Assembly (NCBI RefSeq): GCF_000715075.1
Contig: NC_134087.1
Span: 103,641,161 to 103,705,160 of the forward strand
Reading direction: 5' to 3'
DNA from: Nicotiana tabacum
Lineage: Eukaryota; Streptophyta; Magnoliopsida; Solanales; Solanaceae
Length of the DNA: 64,000 nucleotides
The stretch's first letter is position 1; each line of letters starts with the position of its first letter. The position numbers were made by a program, and so were the translations under genes. Of the stretch, positions 56,421 through 64,000 are shown one piece after another. The notes under the pieces are model-generated. The model searched no databases. It was not told the origin of the DNA and worked only from the letters and a program-made list of their open reading frames with translations.

Positions 56421-57644
56421 TTATTAGGGTGATTAAGCAAAATCAAGACTCATTTGACTCAAAGACAAAATCGACACTTTTTTTTCTCTTTTTTTTCAAA
56501 AATGAAATCCGGTTTTGCAAATATGGCCTTTCAGCACCTCGAAGACGAAGATTTTAAGGCTGTGTTGGCTAACCGGTGAAAACCTTGAAAAATGACCACA
56601 GGCGTTGTTCTTGCAAAAACAGCCTTCCGGCGCCCTTTTAGGGACATTCGGCTATTTCTGACAAGAATGGCATCACCCTAATTATCTTCAAAAAATAAAA
56701 TTTTTGTTCTTTTGGCCACTTTCACAAAAAAGGAAGTTGGACCCGATGGGGGTTGCCTACGTATCTCACACCCTGTGAGAATCAAACTGGCGTAGTTCGG
56801 GCAAATAGAAAAAACTTCTTTTTTTTCTCTTCTTTTTTTTCACTCTATTGGCAAAACTCTTTTTTTCATTCCACTGGCAAATAAAACAAACTATTTTTGA
56901 AGACAAAGATTATTCAATTTCTCAAAAATTCGGCAGAGTTTCGACACTATTTGGACATTGGTTTTTTTTCAAAACAGGCGATTAACTCTCTTAAACCCTC
57001 ATATTGCTATTTCTTTTCCAAATTCTCTCCTTTTATTCAAAAGCCGATCAACATGCAAATCTGAAACAAATAAATACACAAGTAGCAAGTAAGATGCATC
57101 AGGGTGGTCTTTTATTTCGGGTGCACCTTTCCTAGACAAACCCAACCCCTATGTTGAGTCTCCAAAGTCAGATATGCACATGATGCAAGCAAAATGCTCC
57201 TACAAGGGATCCAACATGAGGTATTCTTATACTAGGTTTAAAACCCTGGGTTTATTTGTTCTAGACCTGGCTTACCCGAGCGGACAACTCGAGCCGAGGA
57301 GGGGGCTGCGTACCGGTAACCAAAGGTTCATCCGGCTTTGGAACTTGTCCGAGCCTCGTTCTATTTGGGATTTGACACTAACAGAAAGAAGTCACGACCA
57401 GCGTGCACTCCTCAGGAGAGAGAAGAGAGGGTTTTCGTAGCAGTTTATATATACAGTTCAGATAATATCAAAGTGGTAAAAAAGCAACATTTAGATACAG
57501 TTCAGATAATATCAAAGCGGTAAAAAGCAACATTTAGCACATTAGGCCCAATCATGTAATAAAATCAGATAATAAATAAAGCCAAACATAACAATTATTC
57601 TATGCTCGAATTCTTGAACCCTGACCCAGAGATTCTGGGTTCGT
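56421..57644 (-). other. Ogre leader between primer site and ORF1
   Basis: About 1.2 kb without a gene. Holds hairpin motif copy 4 (56751-56798), a polypurine tract (56812-56870, minus strand), a repeated phrase GATACAGTTCAGATAATATCAAA (parts at about 57460 and 57494), and GC-richer sequence near 57260-57420. Confidence 0.7.
56751..56798 (-). ncRNA. Ogre hairpin motif, copy 4 (leader)
   Basis: GGTTGCCTACGTA, then stem TCTCAC (56764-56769) with GTGAGA (56775-56780), then ATCAAACT and GTAGTTC. This copy also allows the outer stem CUACG/CGUAG on the element strand. It lies about 330 bases before ORF1. Confidence 0.55.
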
Positions 57645-57662
57645 TCCCCAGCAGAGTCGCCA
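57645..57662 (-). other. Ogre primer binding site
   Basis: On the minus strand TGGCGACTCTGCTGGGGA follows the LTR end at 57667 after four bases. Ogre elements are reported to use tRNA-Arg as primer, and a site of this kind is expected. I did not check it against a tRNA sequence. Confidence 0.8.
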
Positions 57663-57666
57663 GAGT

Positions 57667-60600
57667 TGTCACACCTCCTTTTTACCTACACTTCGGGAAG
57701 GGTATAAAGGAGTTTTTCCAATTAAAGGACAATCGAAATGAGATTTTTTATTTAAAGATTCAGAGTCGCCACTTGGGAGATTTATGGTGTCCCGAGTCAC
57801 CGGTTTAATCCCGAATCGAGGAAAGTTTGACTCTGTTTAACAGTCCACGCACCAGAAATTCGAGTAAGGAATTTTGTTAACTCGGGAGAAGGTGTTAGGC
57901 ATTCCCGAGTTCCGTGGTTCTAGCACGGTCGCTCAACTGTTATATTCGGCTTAATTATCTGATTTTAATTCAAGTTTTAAACCTATATGCAAATTCTGAA
58001 TTTTTAACCACTTTTATTTATTTTTTCAGAGAAAATTACAATGCTATTAAAACACATCTCGAACCACGTCACATAAATGCACCCGTGGCTTTTGACATAT
58101 TTTAACATCGTTAAGATTTGGATTTGGGTCACATAAATGTGCACCCGAGTTTAAGAAGGTAATATTATTAAACTGACGCGCCTAAAGCAATTACGAATTT
58201 GCAACTTTGTGAGGGCCATGGAAACTAAATGGCACGCCTCGAAATAATTAGAAGAGTCATACTTAATTAAGAGGGCCCAAGATGTCGGATCGGATCTACA
58301 TATATATTAACAGTATATGATTGTGAAAATGGGCCAGGTGCAATTTCAGTGCATAGGCTCCAAGATTTCTTCCCTTTTTAAATTAAACCCATAGCCAATA
58401 TAAAGCCCAATCCCTGAATTTGCTCCCAGGAAACTTCTTGCTTTCCTGGTGTCTTGCGTTGGCATAATGACAAAAAAAACAAACTGCCTATGCCATGAAT
58501 TCAAAGCTCACTAACTAATCACCATTTTAATAAGGAAGATTTGAAGGAAACAATAGCATTTAAATCTCATAGTATGCTAGATCTAGCTGGAGAGTTCAAC
58601 AGGATAACCGAATCAAACACAAAAGTGTAACTCGAATCAAGAAAAGGTTAAACATTGAGAACGATCGTCTTCACAACTAAGCAATTTCTTTGCATCAAAA
58701 TGTTAGCAGCATACATCAACTAGATTTCACTTAAATCATGCAACTCATGAAACTTCATAGTAAACAAGAACCAACAACTTCATGACCACTGAATTCATAA
58801 TAAAGCATAAACTAAAACATTGCCATACTCAAACTTCGTCGCTACAGCTCTGTCCCCAAAACTAAATCGTAGAGACAAGAAAGTTCCTATGAATCAACTT
58901 AGAGACTCAACCAAACTGGCTGTTGAAGATAGATCTAATCACATACTAAGGAGGGGCCTGCTATTAAACAACAGTAGCTATGAAACAGTTTAAGAGAACA
59001 TCAGATGAACAAAGACCAATCAGTTTGTAGGGAACCTGATCCCAGCTCAAAACACTTCAATTTACACTAGCAAGCCTTCATTTCAATACAACGAAACCGA
59101 CAGAACACCACAGAATATTGTGAAATCAGCAAAAAAAACTGGTCACAAAAACTTTAACACTGCTGAATCCTCAAACAGAACACCATGGCTAACAGCGTAG
59201 AATTTTCGAACAAGAGCAGGAAACAGAGCTGCCTAGACAGTGCGAAACAGGGCAAGACAACAACTGCTCAAATTGACTTCTTCAACAGCTCGAAAGAGCA
59301 GAAGTCTTGTAGCAGAAACGAGGCATATAAAATTTCGAACAATAGCAGGAAACAGAGTTGCCTAGACAGTGCAAAACAAGGCAGCTTTTCAGCAGGCTAA
59401 CAGTCCAAACAAATGTTCCCAAAATGCTGCATATTTCAACACAATCCATTGCTTGAATCAGTTGTTTTTAGTAGCACGACAGAACAGAGTTCTTATAGCT
59501 ATAACAATGCAGATAACTTTCGAGCAGGGGGAAAGAAAATAGAGCAAATCTACACATATACAAGTAGCGATACAGCTGAGTTTCAACACCAATTTAAACA
59601 CACACACGAACACACATAGCTGAGAACAGTCCTAGCTTGAACTTGCAAACATACACGAATAAGGTTTCAGCAGAAAATTCGTGAAATAATCCTCCAAATT
59701 GCTAATATTCATATTCATTCCCAATCCTTACACGAGAAGATAACCGACAACTATCCCATAAGTTCACGACTGGGATTCGAAGAACAGAGAATAGAACCAC
59801 ACTAACTTAAACCTGCTTACTGGCAGATTCAACCAACCGAAGCCTAAATGACAGAACAACGAGATACAAACTCAGAAATTCCAGCATACTCTATTATGAC
59901 TTGGGAGTATTTTCAATTCAAAAAAAGTAACATAAAATGGACCTGCCAAGGCCAAACGAGTTTAGAACTCGACTAAGAACAAAACAGACATTGAGTTTCC
60001 AAATTCAAACTAAACTATGGTGGAATTCGAGCACAGACAAACATGGAATCACGAGCGATAAATAAGAGGATAAGGGATGAACCTGAGTTGAAAAACTTAG
60101 ATTAACTCTGCCTTGAACCCGATACAAGTGAATTTGACAATAAAACTCGAAGAACAGCGACTACAAATGCATTAGGATGCAAAAACTACAAACTCAAACA
60201 TGAACGGTCAACTCGATCTCAACTCAGTTCGTCTCCATTTTTGAAGGGAATCGAAGAAGGATAATGGAAAAACTCTTCTTTGATTTTTCCGGACTTGAAA
60301 CAAAACTAATAACAGAGCAAAAGAGACTGAAATTTTCACCTTCCTCCCCAGAATCGCACCTGAAAATGCACAAGCCAGCAAGGAAAACTAAAATGATTTT
60401 TTTAATCTTTTCTCTCCAAAAATCAAACTCCGAAAATTTTCACTGTCTCTCAAAATCGGAACTGGCCCTATTTGAAAACGAATCCCTTGATGAATGTGGG
60501 GTTTGGATTAAGTGAAATCGATCCAACGCCTCACACTCATCCAGCTCCCCATTCTCAGAACTATCCAATCATGAGATATAGCTCAAATTCGAGCGAGTGA

Positions 60601-61392
60601 GAGGAGAGGGGAATCTTTGGTGTCAGAAACCGTTAGAAATGGTGATGGGGAGAGATGGGGAGCGCGTGAGGTGAGATTTGGGATTCACTCGCCCGAATTT
60701 GGACTGAATTTAGGGTTTGGTTCGAGTGATTTTGGAGAAGACGAACAGTACGCGTTGGTTTAGGCTTAGGGCTCATCCGCTCATATCCTGTAGGTTTCAT
60801 CGATTTATTTGGGGAACGGGTCGAGTTGGCAGGCGGGTTGGTCGGGTATTGGACGGGTATGGGGATTTATGGTCCGGGTTTGGCCTGGTTTTTGGGGAAG
60901 AAATATTGGGCCATGGGTAAATTAGGACAATGTAGTACAAACAACTTCTTCAATTCCCTTTTTTTCAATTAATTCTTTTTCTTCTTTTTTTCCAAAAATA
61001 AATTAAAATCTAAATTAAATCCTAGGACCTAATTAACCTGAAAAAACATTAATTAAAACTAATTAAAGATTATCACAATTAATTAAAAGTAAATTAAAAG
61101 AAATCAAAGTTCAAATTAAAGAGTACAAATTAAACTATTTTTTGTGATTTTTTCAATTCTTATAAAATAACTAATTTACTACTTAATTCAAAAATGCAAA
61201 GTTAAATCCTAAATGCAAATGCGGCATATTTTTGTATTTTCCGTTAATTAAATAAAATAAATATGCATAGACAAATGCAAACAATTATCAGAAAATGCCA
61301 CAAAATCCTCAAAAATTCCAAATAATGAAAAGAAATTATTTTGTTTAAATTTATGGGTGTAATTCATGTAGGGTAAAAATCACGTGCTCACA
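57667..61392 (-). repeat. Ogre 5' LTR, complete (3726 bp)
   Basis: Runs from TGTCACACCTCC to TGCTCACA. The first part contains CAGAGTCGCCACTTGGGAG and GTTCCGTGGTTCTAGCACGG, typical of Ogre LTRs of Solanaceae (memory). The right 1.3 kb matches the truncated 3' LTR. Short frames inside (for example 59185-59400 with a duplicated RKQSCLDSAKQG phrase) come from a local duplication, not a gene. Confidence 0.92.
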
Positions 61393-61618
61393 GTTGGAAG
61401 CTATCATATTTTTGTACGAACTCCTTCGCATCCGTTTGCATATTGATCCAGCAATAGCCTGCTCTGATCACCTTTCGAACAAATGATTCGGCGCCTGAAT
61501 GATTTCCACAAGTGCCTTTGTGAATTTCCCTCAGAACGTGCCCGGAATCTCCTGGTCCCGGATATATTGCCAGTGGGCCATCGAACATTCTTCTGAACAA
61601 GGTTCCGTCTTCAGACAA
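61393..61618 (-). pseudogene. Integrase zinc finger of the Tat-like remnant
   Basis: MSEDGTLFRRMFDGPLAIYP, then HVLREIHKGTCGNHSGAESF and KYDSFQL: the H2C2 finger, with H and H present and the C-x2-C pair changed to Y and F. The piece ends at the Ogre LTR border (61392), so the Ogre element inserted within the integrase gene. Confidence 0.85.
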
Positions 61619-61879
61619 GCTAAACAGGGCTGCCTTAGGGCCCTCTATTCTTTTGGATTCGAGGGCAGTTTTCTAGTTTACAGATATTCTACGTATTTGT
61701 TTTCCAATCCCAAGTCAAACTTGTAGAGTTTACCTCGACATGGCCTTCTTCCACCATCGATATTATGAGTTGCATGACTACCCCCGAATTGAGCTCACCA
61801 TCTTCGATCGATGACCCTAAGTTAGCAAGGGAATCAACCTTACTATTTTGATCCTAGGGTACGTGTTTTAAGGTTCGCT

Positions 61880-62401
61880 CCTTAAACCGATGTAATGCTA
61901 CCTGCAACTTATCCAGGTACCTTTGCTTTCGTTCTTCTCTGACCTTGAATGTTCCATTAACTTGGTTACCACGAGAAGGGAATCGCACTTAGTTTCAATC
62001 ACCTCCTCCCCCAAGCTTTTGGCTAATTCGAGACCTGTAACCATGGCCTCATATTCGACCTCGTTGTTAGTCAATTTTACAGTCCTAATAGATTGTCTAA
62101 CTACATTGCCGGTTGGTGGCTTCAACACGATACCGAGTTCAGACCTTTTTGCGTTTGAGGCACCGTCCGTAAAAAGGGTCCAGATTCCTGAGGACGTCCC
62201 CGAGTTTACCAATAACTCTCGTTCAACCTCGTGTATTAGGTCCAGCATAAAGTCGGCCAGGAAATTTGCCAAGATTTGGGACTTGATGGTTGTCCGGGGT
62301 CGATACTCAATATCGTACCCACTGATTTCCATGGCCCATTTGGTTAATCTTCCCGAGAGTTCGGGTTTATGCATAATATTTTGCAACGGGTAAGTTGTCA
62401 C
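61880..62401 (-). pseudogene. RNase H region of the Tat-like remnant
   Basis: LTKWAMEISGYDIEYRPRT is the end of the first RNase H. Then come LFTDGASNAKRSELGIVL, NNEVEYEAMVTGLELAKSL and ETKCDSLLVVTKL, which give the D, E and D of the additional RNase H of Tat elements. Open for 167 codons. Frameshifts lie at both ends. Confidence 0.85.
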
Positions 62402-62689
62402 AACACATATAGGGTGGCACTAGAAATACAGTTTTAGTTTCCTAGAGGGTTTAGCAAAGCGAGCGCCAGTTTTTCAAGGTGAGGGTACCTAGTCTCGGCC
62501 TCACCTAGGGTCCTGCTAACATAGTAAATTGGAAATTACGTACCTTGTTCTTCTTGGACCAGGACTCCACTTACTGCTATTTCCGATATTGCCAAGTACA
62601 AGTATAGTTGTTCAGCTGCTTTCGGTGTGTGAAGCAGCGACGTGCTCGATAAATACTATTTGAGTTCCTCCAGGGCCCGTTGACAATCT

Positions 62690-63600
62690 GGGGTCCACGA
62701 AAAATTGTTCTTCTTCTTGAGTAGCCAGAAGAATCAGTGACTCTTATCCGATGATATCGAGATGAATCGTTCTAGGGCAACTATGCATCCGATTAATCTT
62801 TGCACGACCTTCATATTGTCCATGACTATGATATCTTCGATGCATTTGATTTTGTCAGGGTTGATCTCGATTTCTCGATTGGATACCATGAATCCGAGGA
62901 ATTTAGCTGAACTAACTTCGAACACACATTTCTCTGGGTTCAGCTTCATATTGTACTTCTTCAATATGTTGAAGGTCTCCTGCAAATGTTTTAAATGGTC
63001 CTCTGCTCACAGTTACTTAACCAACGTATTGCCAATGTAAACCTCCATCGAATTTCCTATTCGTTCCTCAAATATCTAGTTTACTAGGCATTGATAAGTG
63101 GCACCAATTTTTTTAATCTGAATGGCATCACGTTATAGCAGTACGTGTCATACTTAGTGATGAAGGAGGTTTTTTCCCGATCATCCGGGTCCATCCGTAT
63201 TTGGTTGTACCTGAAATAGGCATCGAGAAAACTGAGGATCTCGTGGCCGACCGTGGCATTGATCATACGACCGATGTTGGGTAGAGGAAAAGTCTTTGGG
63301 GTATGCTTTGTTCAAATCCTTATAATTTACACACATTCTTAATTTGTTCCCCTTTTTAGGGACTACTACTACGTTTGCTAACCAATCCGAGTATTTAACC
63401 CCCCGAATGGACCCTATTTTAAGGAGTTTAGATACCTCGTCCTTGATGAAAGCATGTTTGACCTGGGACTAGGGTCTCCTCTTCTGCTTGATCGGATGAA
63501 ATTTCGGGTCCAATCTCAGATTGTGAGTGGTTATCTCCGGTGGGATCCCTGTCATATCAAGGTGGGACCAAGCGAAACAATCTATGTTAGTTATAAGAAA
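62690..63600 (-). pseudogene. Reverse transcriptase of the Tat-like remnant
   Basis: Pieces include VKYSDWLANVVVVPKKGNK and LRMCVNYKDLNKAYPKD (about 63400-63320), then HEILSFLDAYFRYNQIRMDP, a catalytic box reading VYIGNTLVK and a stop (about 63040; YVDD expected, both D lost), then MKLNPEKCVFEVSSAKFLGF and LIGCIVALERFISISSDKSH to 62734. Many stops and frame changes. Confidence 0.85.
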
Positions 63601-64000
63601 TTGAATGAGTTTTTTCCTAAGCTCGGGGGTTAATCCCGTGCACAGGTATACCTCCTGATCAGGTAGATGCTCGATTAATATGACCTGTTCCAGCTCTTCG
63701 ACCGTTGATTTAGTAGCGTCGGAGTCATCAGAGACTATAAAAGATCGGGGGACCCTTTAGTCATTGTCTTCGTCAGTCCCCTACTTGTCCGGTTGGGCCG
63801 TGGCCGGTATCAGTGATTGCTGTTTGGCCTCTTACTTTGCTCCCGAACTTGGTTCCTTTGATGGTGCGAGTGTTGATATCAGAATCACTTCATCGACTGT
63901 AAACATCTATTTTGCGTCCGGTTGTTCTCTGTAGATTGTCTTAATCCCTCCCGGCGTTGAGAATTTTAACACTTAGTGAAGAGTCGAGGGCACTGCCCTC
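63601..64000 (-). pseudogene. Linker upstream of RT, Tat-like remnant
   Basis: On the minus strand VEELEQVILIEHLPDQEVYL and GLTPELRKKLIQFLITNIDCFAW (about 63690-63575), which normally precede RT in this lineage, with stops upstream. It continues beyond the window. Confidence 0.65.

Larger units (their letters stand above)
41802..61392 (-). mobile_element. Ogre/Tat-type Ty3-gypsy retrotransposon
   Basis: Minus-strand element of about 20 kb. In its own direction it has a 5' LTR (61392-57667), a tRNA primer site, a leader, extra ORF1 (56420-54411), gag, protease, RT, two RNase H domains, integrase, a long repeat-filled 3' region, a polypurine tract and a truncated 3' LTR (43085-41802). An ORF1 upstream of gag and a second RNase H are hallmarks of Ogre and the Tat lineage. 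Each coding part has only one or a few stops, and the paired LTR parts differ at about 17 of 345 hand-compared bases (roughly 95 percent alike), so it is younger than Tekay-A. It sits inside the integrase of another Tat-like element on its right side. Confidence 0.92.
61393..64000 (-). mobile_element. Second Tat-like retrotransposon, pol fragment
   Basis: Minus-strand pol remnant that runs off the right edge of the window and is cut on the left by the Ogre insertion. Order in its own direction is an acidic linker, RT, second RNase H, integrase zinc finger. Different subfamily from the Ogre above and much more decayed. The rest of its integrase is not found left of the Ogre element, since that side is lost at 41801/41802. 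Confidence 0.85.

Noticed and set aside
43218..56798. Ogre hairpin motifs as hammerhead or other known ribozymes
   Set aside because: GACCTGATTC resembles part of a hammerhead core (CUGAUGA), but the GAAA box and helix arrangement are missing.
59185..59400. Small frame with two RKQSCLDSAKQG repeats
   Set aside because: Lies in the Ogre 5' LTR and reflects a local sequence duplication; no support for a protein.
61923..62393. 156-codon plus-strand frame
   Set aside because: Exact antisense of the RNase H frame of the Tat-like remnant.

Overview
This is a repeat-dense plant nuclear window, most likely from a Solanaceae genome and probably Nicotiana (inference from the transporter sequence and the retrotransposon families). 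I see one clearly intact host gene, a three-exon high-affinity nitrate transporter of the NRT2 family on the minus strand at 32302-34424. Nearly everything else is transposable-element sequence, much of it nested.

Layout. 1 to about 1290: decayed ORF1 of a LINE, minus strand. About 1300-22190: an old Tekay-type chromovirus on the minus strand (called Tekay-A), with integrase plus chromodomain, RNase H, RT, protease and gag remnants. It is split inside gag by a second Tekay-like element on the plus strand (Tekay-B, 7104-18435, target duplication ACTAG). Tekay-B in turn carries a 179-bp CACTA-type MITE in its interior and a related solo LTR in its 3' LTR. 22836-31425: a non-autonomous LTR element. 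Its primer site shows a minus-strand element, but the only gene remnant in it (Transposase_28-like, with a coiled coil) runs on the plus strand. Its right LTR holds a terminal-inverted-repeat element, and that holds a solo LTR. 31426-35352: NRT2 with its flanks, one MITE in intron 2 and one hairpin MITE downstream. 35353-41801: a CACTA element lacking its right end, with a predicted four-exon 236-codon reading frame that keeps two transposase-associated domains but no catalytic domain. 41802-61392: an Ogre/Tat-type Ty3-gypsy element, minus strand, with extra ORF1, gag, protease, RT (catalytic D changed to N), two RNase H domains, integrase, a tRNA-type primer site, a polypurine tract and a tandem-repeat-rich 3' region. 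61393-64000: pol of another Tat-like element into which the Ogre element inserted.

How the parts relate. NRT2 is the only unit expected to serve the plant: a plasma-membrane nitrate/proton symporter. Around it the sequence gives a relative order of insertions: host element, inserted element, then insertions inside that, several supported by matching target-site duplications.

The observation I rate highest is a roughly 45-50 base noncoding motif. It occurs four times in the Ogre element, one copy in each noncoding gap (leader, ORF1-gag spacer, after pol, before the 3' LTR). Each copy has a short central hairpin whose paired bases differ between copies but stay complementary. Splice sites and family names come from reading the sequence by eye; nothing was searched or computed.
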